DNA of 64,000 bases. Origin: WHSO01 sp050485485. GTDB taxonomy: Bacteria > Pseudomonadota > Alphaproteobacteria > SMXQ01. Positions 24,363-32,252 of the stretch are shown one piece after another (positions within the stretch are counted from its first letter, which is position 1; every line of letters begins with the position of its first letter). The notes beneath the pieces are model-generated. The model had not been told where the DNA came from, made no database searches, and saw only the letters and a program-made list of their open reading frames with translations. Made by a program: the position numbers and the translations under genes. The stretch covers positions 1-64,000 of the forward strand of contig JBJHBM010000006.1 of NCBI GenBank assembly GCA_050485485.1. Reading direction: 5' to 3'.

Positions 24363-25364
24363 ATGCCCGCACCCCTGCCCGCAACCATGGCCGCCGTCGA
24401 GATCGTCGCCCCCGGCGGGCCCGAGGTCCTGCGCCCGGCGAGCGCCCCGGTGCCGCGCCCGGGCGCGGGCGAGGTGCTGATCCGGGTGCGCGCGGCCGGC
24501 GTCAACCGCCCCGACGTGCTGCAGCGCCAGGGTCTCTACCCGCCGCCGCCCGGCGCCTCCCCCCTGCCCGGGCTCGAGGTCGCGGGCGAGATCGCGGCGC
24601 TCGGCCCCGGCGCGGCGGGCCTGCGGGAGGGCGACGCGGTGACGGCGCTGCTCGCGGGCGGCGGCTACGCCGAATACGCTGTCGCGCCCACGGGCCAGTG
24701 CCTGCCGGTGCCGCGCGGCCTCTCCATGACCGAGGCGGCGGCCCTGCCCGAGACGTTCTTCACGGTATGGTCCAACCTGTTCGACCGCGCGCGGCTCGCG
24801 CCCGGCGAGACGCTGCTGGTCCACGGCGGCGCCAGCGGCATCGGCACCGCCGCGATCCAGATGGCGGCCGCCTTCGGCGCGACCGTGCTCGCGACCGCGG
24901 GCGGGCCGGAGAAATGCGCGGCCTGCCTGCGGCTCGGCGCGGCGCGCGCCATCGACTACCGCACCGAGGACTTCGTCGAGGCGGCCAAGGCCGCGACCGG
25001 CGGGCGCGGCTGCGACGTGATCCTCGACATGGTGGGGGGCGACTACGTCGCGCGCGACATCCGCGCCGCCGCCCCCGACGGGCGCATCGTGCAGATCGCG
25101 TTCCTGCGGGGCGCCAAGGTCTCGCTCGACCTGACGGCGCTGATGCTGAAGCGGCTTACCCTCACCGGCTCGACCCTGCGCGCGAGAGAACCCGCTTTCA
25201 AAGCCGCCATCGCCGCCGCCCTCGGGGCGAAGGTGTGGCCGCTGATCGAGGCCGGGCGCATCCGACCCGTGATCGATTCGACATTCCCGCTGCGCGACGC
25301 CGCGCGGGCCCACGCCCGCATGGAATCCTCGGCCCATATCGGCAAGATCGTGCTGGAGGCATAG
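24363..25364 (+). CDS. NAD(P)H-quinone oxidoreductase-like MDR family enzyme (QOR/PIG3 type)
   Basis: Zinc-independent medium-chain dehydrogenase/reductase, 333 residues. N-terminal GroES-like domain (EVLIRVRAAGVNRPDVLQRQGLYPPPPGASPLPGLEVAGE), then the Rossmann domain with the NADPH loop VHGGASGIGTAAIQMAAAFGA. The short loop after PGLE and absence of the structural zinc cysteines place it in the quinone-reductase/PIG3 subgroup. Start at 24363 or at the second ATG 24387; neither has a strong ribosome-binding site. Precedes a class II aldolase gene by 76 bp; divergent from Bug copy 1. Confidence 0.92.
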   Translation: MPAPLPATMAAVEIVAPGGPEVLRPASAPVPRPGAGEVLIRVRAAGVNRPDVLQRQGLYPPPPGASPLPGLEVAGEIAALGPGAAGLREGDAVTALLAGGGYAEYAVAPTGQCLPVPRGLSMTEAAALPETFFTVWSNLFDRARLAPGETLLVHGGASGIGTAAIQMAAAFGATVLATAGGPEKCAACLRLGAARAIDYRTEDFVEAAKAATGGRGCDVILDMVGGDYVARDIRAAAPDGRIVQIAFLRGAKVSLDLTALMLKRLTLTGSTLRAREPAFKAAIAAALGAKVWPLIEAGRIRPVIDSTFPLRDAARAHARMESSAHIGKIVLEA

Positions 25365-25440
25365 CGCCCCGGTCCGTGTTATGATGCGCCCAAAGCGGCC
25401 CCGGACCGCGCCCCGAGCCCAGGAACAGGAAGGAACGACC

Positions 25441-26133
25441 ATGCCCGACGACCTCAAGACCGCCACGCGCGCCGACCTCGCCCAGATGAAGCGCGACTTC
25501 GTCGCCGCCTGCCGCATCCTCGTGAGCGAGGGCGTGTCGGAAGCCGCCTTCAACGTGAGCTGCCGGCTCGACGCGGAGACCTGGATGACCATGCCGGTGA
25601 CGAGCCCGACGCTGGTCACCGAGGACAACCTCGTGATCGGCAAGATCGCCGACGGCTCCGACCAGTGGAAGGCGCACCCCGCGGTCTATCGCGCGCGCCC
25701 CGACGTCGGCGGCATCGTGCATTGCCATCCGCCGCACGTGGTCGCCTTCTCCACCATCGAGGACACGTTCGCGCCGGTGCATCACTACGGCGCGCCGTTC
25801 CACGGCAAGCTCGCCGTCTACAAGAGCCCCGGCCAGACCAAGTCCGACGACCGCGCCGCCGAGATGGCGCGCCAGCTCGGCCAGAACCGCTGCATCCTGC
25901 AGCGCGGCCACGGCGTCATCATGGTGGGCAAGGACCTGCAGGAGGCGGTGCTGCTCACGCTGTTCCTGGAGGAGGCGGTGAAGACCAACTTCATCGCCCG
26001 GCAGATGGGCGCGCCCAAGCTGCTCACGCCCGAGCAGTCCGAGAAGATCACGCCGCAGATCCTCAAGCAGCGCTCCCAGGACAAGGCCTGGAACCACTAC
26101 GTCAACAAGACCAAAATCCGGGGATACCTCTGA
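25441..26133 (+). CDS. Class II aldolase/adducin family protein
   Basis: A 230-residue zinc-dependent class II aldolase/adducin-domain protein. The zinc site is visible as VHCHPPHVVAFS (His-x-His) with a third His in RGHGVIMVG, and the active-site acid in the loop MPVTSPTLVTEDNLVIG. The usual N-terminal glycine-rich phosphate-binding sequence (GNxSxR) is replaced by FNVSCR, so the substrate need not be a sugar phosphate. ATG at 25441 has AGGAAGGA upstream. It may form a unit with the preceding oxidoreductase. Related proteins include decarboxylases of aromatic pathways; specific reaction not assignable. Confidence 0.92.
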   Translation: MPDDLKTATRADLAQMKRDFVAACRILVSEGVSEAAFNVSCRLDAETWMTMPVTSPTLVTEDNLVIGKIADGSDQWKAHPAVYRARPDVGGIVHCHPPHVVAFSTIEDTFAPVHHYGAPFHGKLAVYKSPGQTKSDDRAAEMARQLGQNRCILQRGHGVIMVGKDLQEAVLLTLFLEEAVKTNFIARQMGAPKLLTPEQSEKITPQILKQRSQDKAWNHYVNKTKIRGYL

Positions 26134-26189
26134 CTTCGGGGCCGCGCGTCGTCCTCCGCTGAGGCGGACACCTCTGACGGGCCTTCCCG

Positions 26190-27317
26190 CTATCGGAATT
26201 CCCGCCTGATCCTCTCCGTGTGCGCGCCCGGCGCGGGCACCGGGCCGGGCGACGGGGCCGCGCCGAAATCGGCGGGCGGCGCCGGCATGTCCACGGGACC
26301 GCTCGGCGTCTCCACCGTCATGCGCTTGAGCTGCGGGTGACGCGAAAGCCCGTCCACGCCGTTCACCATGCCCCAAGCGGTGCCGGCCGCGTCGAGCCGC
26401 GCCGCGAGCACGCGGCGGTCGAACGCGGAAAACGCCCGCACGACGAGCGCGTCGAGCGCGTCGCGGTTGTCCACGCGGGCCGGGTTGTCGTGGAAGCGCG
26501 GGTCGTGCGCGAGCGCGGCGTCCCCCAGCACGTCCGCGCAGAAGGCGTCCCATTCGCGCTCGTTCTGGATCGAGATCAGCACCAGGCCGTCGCGGCACGG
26601 ATAGGCGCCGTAGGGCGCGATGGACGGATGGTTGAGCCCGCTGCGCACGGGCGCGCGCCCGGCGTAGTCGTAATGGAGCAGCGGCACCGTCATCCAGTCC
26701 GCCATCGCCGCGAATAGCGAGACCTTGATCGCCCGCCCCTCCCCCGTGCGCCCGCGCGCGAGCAGGGCTTCGAGGATCGCCGCATGGGCATGCATCCCGG
26801 CGGCGATGTCGGCGACCGAGACGCCGACCCGCGCCATCATGTCCCCGCTGCCGGTGACGGAGGCGAGTCCGGATTCCGCCTGCACCAGCAGGTCGTAGGC
26901 CTTCATCCCCGCGTAGGGCCCCGTCTCGCCGTAGCCCGAGACGTCGCAGGTGACGAGGCGCGGATGGCGCGCGCGCAGGCCTTCCGCACCGAAGCCGAGA
27001 CGGGCCGCGGCGCCCGGCGCGAGGTTCTGCACGAACACGTCGGCGCGGGCGAGGATGCGCGCGAGCAGGGCGCGGTCGGCTTCCGTCTTGAGGTCGAGCG
27101 CAACCGATTCCTTGCCGCGGTTGAGCCACACGAAATAGGCGCTTTCCCCGTGCACCGCGCGGTCGTAGCGGCGCGCGAAGTCGCCTTCCGGGCGCTCGAC
27201 CTTGACGACGCGCGCGCCTGCGTCGGCGAGGCGCGAGGTGCAATAGGGCGCCGCCACCGCCTGCTCCAGGGCGACGACGAGAAGGCCGTCGAGGGGGCGT
27301 TGCCCGGCCATGGCCAT
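26190..27317 (-). CDS. Family III CoA-transferase (CaiB/BaiF)
   Basis: A 375-residue CoA transferase that moves CoA between carboxylic acids. Family landmarks: LDGLLVVALEQAVAAPYCTSRLADAGARVVKVE at the start, NRGKESVALDLKTE, DVFVQNLAPGAAARLG, and the catalytic Asp in VGVSVADIAAGMHAHAAIL. The ATG directly follows the TGA of the acyl-CoA dehydrogenase upstream (no gap), so the two are translated from one message. This pair looks like an activation plus alpha-beta oxidation step for an organic acid; substrate unknown. Confidence 0.95.
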   Translation of the reverse strand: MAMAGQRPLDGLLVVALEQAVAAPYCTSRLADAGARVVKVERPEGDFARRYDRAVHGESAYFVWLNRGKESVALDLKTEADRALLARILARADVFVQNLAPGAAARLGFGAEGLRARHPRLVTCDVSGYGETGPYAGMKAYDLLVQAESGLASVTGSGDMMARVGVSVADIAAGMHAHAAILEALLARGRTGEGRAIKVSLFAAMADWMTVPLLHYDYAGRAPVRSGLNHPSIAPYGAYPCRDGLVLISIQNEREWDAFCADVLGDAALAHDPRFHDNPARVDNRDALDALVVRAFSAFDRRVLAARLDAAGTAWGMVNGVDGLSRHPQLKRMTVETPSGPVDMPAPPADFGAAPSPGPVPAPGAHTERIRREFR

Positions 27318-28466
27318 TCAATACGAACGCGGCAGGCCGAGGACGTGCTCGGCGATGTAGGCGAGGATCATGTTGGTCGAGACCGGCGCGGTGCGATAGA
27401 GCCGCGCCTCGCGGAACTTGCGCTCCACGTCGTAGTCCTCGGCGAAGCCGTAGCCGCCGAAGGTCTGCAGGCACATGTCCGCGGCCGCCCACGATGCCTC
27501 GGAGGCGAGCAGCTTGGCGAGGTTCGCCTCCTCGCCGCAGGGCGCGCCGGCGTCGAACCGCTCCGCCGCGCGCGCCACCATGAGGGCGGCGGCGCGTACC
27601 TCGGCATAGGCGCGCGCGATCGGGAACTGGACCCCCTGGTTGCGGCCGATCTCGCGCCCGAACACCTTGCGCGTCGTCGCATAGTCGGTCGCGCGCGCGA
27701 CGAACCAGCGACCGTCGCCCACGCATTCGGCGCCGATCAGGATGCGCTCGGCGTTCATGCCGTCGAGGATGTAGCGGAACCCCTGCCCCTCTTCTCCCAC
27801 GAGATTGGCGGCCGGCACGCGCAGCCCGTCCATGAACACCTCGCAGGTGGCATGGTTGACCATGGTGCGGATCGGATGGATCTCGAGGCCGCGCCCGCGC
27901 GCCCCGCGCAGATCGACGATGAACACCGAAAGCCCCTCGGTGCGGCGCGCCGCCGCCTCGCGCGGCGTAGTGCGGGCGAGCAGCAGCATCAGGTCGGAAT
28001 GCTCCGCGCGCGACGTCCAGACCTTGGAGCCGTCGATAACGTAGGCGTCGCCGTCGCGCACCGCGCGCGTGGACAGTGCGAGCGTGTCGCTGCCGCTGCC
28101 GGGCTCGGTCACGCCGAACGCCTGCAGGCGCAGCCGTCCGGCGGCGATGTCCGGGAGATAGGCGCGCTTCTGCGCCGCGCTGCCGTGCCGCAGGATGGTG
28201 CCCATCGTGTACATCTGGGCGTGCGCCGCGGCGGCGTTGCAGCCGGCGGCCTGGATCTCCTCGAGGATGGCGGCGGCCTCGGCGAGGCCGAGCCCGGCGC
28301 CGCCGTACGCCTCCGGGATCAGGCAGGCGAGCCAGCCGCCGTCGGTGAGCGCCCGCACGAAGTCCTCGGGATAGGTCCGGGCACGGTCGTGGGCGCGCCA
28401 GTATTCGCCGGGAAAGCGGGCGCACAGGGCGCGCACCTGTTCGCGGATTTCCGGAAACTCGCTCAT
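27318..28466 (-). CDS. Acyl-CoA dehydrogenase
   Basis: FAD-dependent acyl-CoA dehydrogenase of 382 residues, with the motifs AFGVTEPGSGSDTLAL, VIDGSKVWTSRAEHSD and the C-terminal QTFGGYGFAEDYDVERKFREARLYRTAPVSTNMILAYIA. The base Glu position of the usual EGTSEI segment reads APVSTNM here, so the catalytic base is either elsewhere or differs, as seen in several subgroups. First gene of the operon with the CoA transferase. Divergent from the TauE/SafE-like gene. It is not a close copy of the dehydrogenase at 10882. Confidence 0.95.
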   Translation of the reverse strand: MSEFPEIREQVRALCARFPGEYWRAHDRARTYPEDFVRALTDGGWLACLIPEAYGGAGLGLAEAAAILEEIQAAGCNAAAAHAQMYTMGTILRHGSAAQKRAYLPDIAAGRLRLQAFGVTEPGSGSDTLALSTRAVRDGDAYVIDGSKVWTSRAEHSDLMLLLARTTPREAAARRTEGLSVFIVDLRGARGRGLEIHPIRTMVNHATCEVFMDGLRVPAANLVGEEGQGFRYILDGMNAERILIGAECVGDGRWFVARATDYATTRKVFGREIGRNQGVQFPIARAYAEVRAAALMVARAAERFDAGAPCGEEANLAKLLASEASWAAADMCLQTFGGYGFAEDYDVERKFREARLYRTAPVSTNMILAYIAEHVLGLPRSY

Positions 28467-28677
28467 GCGGCCGGCCCTCCCCGGCCGGGACGGCTACTAT
28501 AGTCGGCGCGTCCCGGCGCGCAACGCGGCCAGCGCACGAATCCATCCGTGTCCCGGATGCCTTGCAGATAGCCCGCGCCTCTGGCGCTTTGCAGATAGTT
28601 GGTGCGGCGGAACGCGCGGCGCGCTATTCCCGACGGATGCCGTCCTCCGCTTGTCTGCCGCCCCGGGCCCGCCTCCC

Positions 28678-29481
28678 GTGAGCCTCGACCTGATCCCGCC
28701 CGAGTTGTTTCCGTTCCGGGACGTGGAAGCCTGGAAGCTCGGCGTGTTGGTGCTGATCTACGGTGCCACCGCCAGCATCCGCGGCGCGCTTGGCTTCGGC
28801 GCGGTGGCGCCCGCCATCGTGTTCTCCTCGATGGTGCTGGAGCCGCACCACGCGATCCTGCTCGCGCTCGCGACCGGGTTCTGGGCCCAGGCGCAGATCA
28901 TCCCGTTCGGCCTGCGCCACGGCGACTGGAGCCTCGCGCGGCCGCTGCTGATCGCGGGCTTCCTTGCCATCGCCGCCGGCGTGTTCGTGTTCAAGAAGCT
29001 GGAGCCGGGCTGGCTCACGGTCTGCCTCGGCACGGCGATGCTGGCGGTCGCGCTGACCGACCGCTACAGGCTGCTCGACCGGCTGGCGAAACGGATCGAC
29101 CTGCGCCACATCGGCGTCGCCTTCGGGCTGTCCACCGTGAGCGGCCTGATCGCGGGCATCGCGGGCGGCGGCGGCATGTATCTCTACTCGGTCTATCTCA
29201 AGTTCGCCTGTCCCGACCCGACATCGATGCGCGGCACCTCGATCCTGGTGGGTTCCACCTTCCTGATCTGGCGCTTCATCGTGTCGGTGCTGTTCGGGCT
29301 GATCTCGTGGCGGCTGATGGTGGAATCGCTCGTGATGCTGCCGGTGTCGCTGGCAGGCGCGTGGCTCGGCATCCGCTTCTTCCGGCGCGCCGACGCCGCG
29401 CGCTTCTATGGCGCGTTCCAGGCCGTGCTCATGCTGGGCGCGCTGGCCCTTCTGTGGAAGGGGCTCGAGCGGGTGCTGTGA
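28678..29481 (+). CDS. TauE/SafE family (sulfite/anion exporter-like) membrane protein
   Basis: Integral membrane protein of 267 residues with about eight hydrophobic segments arranged as two halves, typical of TauE/SafE transporters of sulfite, sulfoacetate or other small organic anions. The first half carries ASIRGALGFGAVAPAIVFSSM and the second AGIAGGGGMYLYSVYLKF, matching the paired GxGGG-type family motifs. GTG at 28678 is my best start; the frame is open further upstream without similarity and no strong ribosome-binding site marks any start. Divergent from the CoA-transferase operon, so it could move a substrate of that pathway (inference). Confidence 0.85.
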   Translation: MSLDLIPPELFPFRDVEAWKLGVLVLIYGATASIRGALGFGAVAPAIVFSSMVLEPHHAILLALATGFWAQAQIIPFGLRHGDWSLARPLLIAGFLAIAAGVFVFKKLEPGWLTVCLGTAMLAVALTDRYRLLDRLAKRIDLRHIGVAFGLSTVSGLIAGIAGGGGMYLYSVYLKFACPDPTSMRGTSILVGSTFLIWRFIVSVLFGLISWRLMVESLVMLPVSLAGAWLGIRFFRRADAARFYGAFQAVLMLGALALLWKGLERVL

Positions 29482-29496
29482 CGGACGCGGCGGAAG

Positions 29497-29952
29497 TCAG
29501 TTGTCGCCGCGCACCGCGATCCGGATCAGGTGGTTGGTGGGGCGCTCCTTGCACGACAGCTCCACCGCCGCGCGCAGCACCTCCGCCGTCGCCTCGTCCG
29601 GCACCGTGACCGTCACCGGCTTGCCGAAGATGGCGGCGCGATAGGTCGCGGGGCCGAGGTCGTTAATGGCGAGCGCCACCAGCTTCACCGGGTCTGTCGC
29701 GGCGGTCGTCGGGGTCGGCGCCTCGATGTCGAGGCGCGGGCTCACGCCCCAGGCGTCGGTCCTGAACATCTTCCTGAGGCCGGTCTGGGCGAGGCTGACG
29801 TAGCCGCCCGCGCGCGGAAAGCGTTTGGGCTTGTCGCCCTTGGGCGCGGGTCGCGCCTTCTCCAGCACCTTGACGAACGCGCCCTTCATGCGGGTCCGGA
29901 TCGCCGGGGCCGCCGTCTGTTCCGTGGTGGTCTGCTGCGCTCGTCCTGGCAT
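29497..29952 (-). CDS. Hypothetical protein
   Basis: I do not recognise this 151-residue protein. It starts MPGRAQQTTTEQTAAPA (ATG at 29952 with GGGAG 9 bases upstream), has a disordered, Lys/Arg/Pro-rich first half and an ordered second half: DPVKLVALAINDLGPATYRAAIFGKPVTVTVPDEATAEVLRAAVELSCKE. The last part reads as alternating strands and helices with one Cys. No signal peptide or membrane segment. Convergent with the TauE/SafE gene (15 bp between stops) and divergent from the peroxiredoxin-like gene. Codon usage is like its neighbours, which supports it being a real gene. Confidence 0.7.
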   Translation of the reverse strand: MPGRAQQTTTEQTAAPAIRTRMKGAFVKVLEKARPAPKGDKPKRFPRAGGYVSLAQTGLRKMFRTDAWGVSPRLDIEAPTPTTAATDPVKLVALAINDLGPATYRAAIFGKPVTVTVPDEATAEVLRAAVELSCKERPTNHLIRIAVRGDN

Positions 29953-30176
29953 CTCCGGTAACTCCCGTGCTGTTGGCCCGTGGGTTGCCGCCGAGGGCGA
30001 CGTCCGGTGCCGCCCGCGACGGCGGCACCATAGGCCCCAATTGTTACAGGTGAACGACCCGAAAGCCAATCATTACCGGATGTGGTGAGGCAGTTTTCGG
30101 AATCGCCACCAGACGTTGCTCCTTTCGCGCCGTTGCGCCACTCTGGCACGCACGCCACAGCCGACGAGGACCGTCC

Positions 30177-30689
30177 ATGACCGCCATGCCGCGCCAGCCC
30201 GCCCCGCCGCTCGACCTGCCGCTCGCGGGCGGCGGCCGTTTCGATCTCGCCGCGCGCAGGCCGGAGCGCTTCACGCTGGTGCTGTTCTACCGCGGCCACC
30301 ACTGCCAGCGGTGCCGGGCCAGCCTGCGCGAGATCGAGGACAAGATGGACCGCCTCGCCGCGCTCGGCACCGACGTGATCGCCGTCAGCACCGACACCGC
30401 CGAGCAGGCGGAAAAGAGCCAGCGCGAATGGGGCCTCGGGCGTGTGCCGATCGCCCACGGCCTCACGGTGGACGGCGCCAAGGCATGGGGGCTCTACGTC
30501 TCGCGCGCGATCCGCCCGCACGAGGCGCCGATCTTCAACGAACCCGGCGTGTTCCTGATCCGGCGCGACGGCACCGTCCACTTCGCGGTCATCAACTCGA
30601 TGCAGCGGATGCGCCCCTACCCGGAGGACGTGATCGAGGCCATCGCGCGCATCGTCGAGACCGACGAGCCGCCGCGCGGCGAAGTCTGA
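30177..30689 (+). CDS. AhpC/TSA-family peroxiredoxin-like protein
   Basis: A 170-residue thioredoxin-fold peroxiredoxin. The strand FTLVLFYRGHHCQRCRASL carries Cys-x-x-Cys in place of the usual single peroxidatic Cys; this CxxC form is found in the AhpC-TSA_2/PRXL2-like group. The rest follows the family: DVIAVSTDTAEQAEKSQREWGL, FNEPGVFLIRRDGTVHFAVI. Cytosolic, no signal. Probably a thiol-dependent peroxidase or reductase. Different from the PrxQ-type protein at 14300. Convergent with the bicupin gene; a terminator lies in the gap. Confidence 0.87.
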   Translation: MTAMPRQPAPPLDLPLAGGGRFDLAARRPERFTLVLFYRGHHCQRCRASLREIEDKMDRLAALGTDVIAVSTDTAEQAEKSQREWGLGRVPIAHGLTVDGAKAWGLYVSRAIRPHEAPIFNEPGVFLIRRDGTVHFAVINSMQRMRPYPEDVIEAIARIVETDEPPRGEV

Positions 30690-30695
30690 GCGGAC

Positions 30696-30731
30696 AAAGA
30701 AAAAGCCGGACCCGGCGGTACCGGGTCCGGC
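30696..30731 (-). terminator. Rho-independent terminator in the gap between convergent genes
   Basis: Perfect 11-bp stem GCCGGACCCGG/CCGGGTCCGGC with a CGGTA loop. On the minus strand it is followed by TTTTTCTTT, so it ends transcription coming from the bicupin gene. Plus-strand use is less likely because no T run follows. Confidence 0.78.
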
Positions 30732-30739
30732 GAGGTGGC

Positions 30740-30806
30740 GGGGGGCGGAGGCCGGCGGAGACCAATTGCCTCCGCCCCCCTCGACGTCCCGGACGGCCGG
30801 GACGTC
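30740..30806. other. Two further strong hairpins at the bicupin 3' end
   Basis: Stem GGGGGGCGGAGGC (30740-30752) pairs with GCCTCCGCCCCCC (30768-30780). Immediately after it, GACGTCCCGG (30783-30792) pairs with CCGGGACGTC (30797-30806) and includes the bicupin stop codon. Together with the terminator at 30696 they form three consecutive stem-loops in 110 bp. Confidence 0.8.
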
Positions 30807-31962
30807 AGCTCGCCCGAGCCAGCGCGTCGCGGTTGGTGCGGAATCCCGCGTGCGAGCCGAGCAGGGAGATCGGGCCGCGCATGTCCTCCTGCCACAACAG
30901 GCAGTCGGTGTTGATGCAGAACGGCATGTCCTGGATGGTGAGCTCGTAGACCGGGCCCTCCTCCGACGAATGGGCGTGGGTGGCCCAACCCGGCGCGGAG
31001 AACATGAAGTCGCCCGCCTTCCATTCGTAGCGCTTGCCTTCCACCACCGAGTGGCCGCGCCCGCCGAAGTAGTAGTTCATGGCGGCCGAAGCGTGCCGGT
31101 GCGGACGGTCGGTGATGCCCGCCGGACGATTGGTGATGGTGGCGAAGAAGTTGGTGGTGGTGCCGTTGGAGCGGCCCGTCACCGGATCGTAGAGCAGGTA
31201 GAGACGCCGGCCCTCGTAGTCCTGGCCGAGACCTGCGGCGTACTTGTCGAGCTCCGCCTTGACCTTCTCCCACGGCCAGTGGATCGGCACGATGCGCGCG
31301 GCCGGCGGATTGACCAGCCCTTCATAGGGCATCAGCCAGGCGCCCTCCCCGGTAAGCTGGAACGCGCCGAACTTGGAATGGTGCCAAGTGCCCTCCTCCT
31401 CCGCGGTCGCGGTGAGGTCGTCCTCGCGGCTGCCGTGCGCCGGCGGGTCTTCGTCCACATAGTGAATCTTGAGCCGCTCCAGCAGCGCGCCGTTGGAATA
31501 GCGCAGCCGCACCTGGATTTCGGCGGTGTCGTTGACGTACTCGTGCACCCACATGCTGGGGGTCGTCACCACGTCGTACTGCCCGAACTCCGTCGGCTTG
31601 CCGTTCTGGACGATGGTGCCGCCGCCCTGGATGCAGAAGTTAACCACCGAGGAATTCTGGCGCACCGGACGGGTGCGCTCGCCCGGCAGCAGCACGTCGA
31701 GGCTCACGTCCACGCCCGGCGCCCAGCTATGCGCCGTTTCGTTCACGGAGCGCGGATGGACGAAGCGCGCGCGGCGCACGCCGTTGTTGGGGCGCGGCAA
31801 CGCGGCGAGACGCGCGATCTCGGCGTCGATCTCCTCCTTCGGCATCACCACCGGCTCCCATAGGTCGAGCGAGTGGTCGCCATGAACGTGACGTCCCGTG
31901 AAGCGGGAGCCCGAATAGTCGATGAAGCGCGGACGGGGATCGGAAGTCGCGGAAGCAGTCAT
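30805..31962 (-). CDS. Bicupin, gentisate-1,2-dioxygenase-like
   Basis: A 385-residue protein with two cupin domains, the architecture of gentisate and 1-hydroxy-2-naphthoate ring-cleaving dioxygenases. Domain one: SSVVNFCIQGGGTIVQNGKPTEFGQYDVVTTPSMWVHEYVN (about residues 105-145). Domain two: RPHRHASAAMNYYFGGRGHSVVEGKRYEWKAGDFMFSAPGWATHAHSS (about 290-335), with His-x-His and later His ligands. Only the second domain has a full His-x-His site, so it would hold the metal. ATG at 31962 with AAGGAG upstream. It faces two tandem Bug-type binding proteins across a region with a candidate paired operator, so uptake and cleavage of one aromatic acid is a plausible theme (inference). Confidence 0.85.
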   Translation of the reverse strand: MTASATSDPRPRFIDYSGSRFTGRHVHGDHSLDLWEPVVMPKEEIDAEIARLAALPRPNNGVRRARFVHPRSVNETAHSWAPGVDVSLDVLLPGERTRPVRQNSSVVNFCIQGGGTIVQNGKPTEFGQYDVVTTPSMWVHEYVNDTAEIQVRLRYSNGALLERLKIHYVDEDPPAHGSREDDLTATAEEEGTWHHSKFGAFQLTGEGAWLMPYEGLVNPPAARIVPIHWPWEKVKAELDKYAAGLGQDYEGRRLYLLYDPVTGRSNGTTTNFFATITNRPAGITDRPHRHASAAMNYYFGGRGHSVVEGKRYEWKAGDFMFSAPGWATHAHSSEEGPVYELTIQDMPFCINTDCLLWQEDMRGPISLLGSHAGFRTNRDALARAS

Positions 31963-32252
31963 GGCGGTCTCCTTCGCAGCGGGCGGCACGGGCGGCGGAA
32001 TGCGGCGGGCGCCGGAGCCAACGACACTTAATTCGTTAGCTTTCTAAGCTTATAGATTAGATTTCTAAGTATATCAAGCAGAAAAACGGGCGTTGAGCCG
32101 ACCCGCCAGAGAGAATAATTCATATCGCAATTTCAGGGACTTAAGTGATATTCGGCAAGGAGGGTTGATCGACTGCCAGATCGCTTTATGTTTTCCATAA
32201 AACGAACGTGAGGTGGAGCGCCTTTATCCTCGAACACAGGGAGTATTCAAAG
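31963..32252. promoter_or_regulatory. AT-rich divergent control region
   Basis: 290 bp between the bicupin gene and the tandem Bug-type genes. The segment 32020-32130 is far more AT-rich than flanking DNA and holds paired TTAG-N4-CTAA palindromes (separate entry). No coding potential. Promoters for both directions must lie here. Confidence 0.6.
32036..32069. promoter_or_regulatory. Paired palindromic operator candidate TTAG-N4-CTAA
   Basis: TTAGCTTTCTAAG (32036-32048) and TTAGATTTCTAAG (32057-32069) are near-identical 13-mers, each containing the palindrome TTAG-N4-CTAA. Their centres are 21 bp apart, two helical turns, so dimers would bind on one DNA face. The size fits a MarR- or TetR-type dimer site, but no such regulator is encoded next to it. 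Confidence 0.5.

Noticed and set aside
25198..28545. Very long minus-strand frame (over 1100 codons)
   Set aside because: It is formed by joining shadows of the acyl-CoA dehydrogenase, CoA transferase and aldolase genes in the wrong phase.
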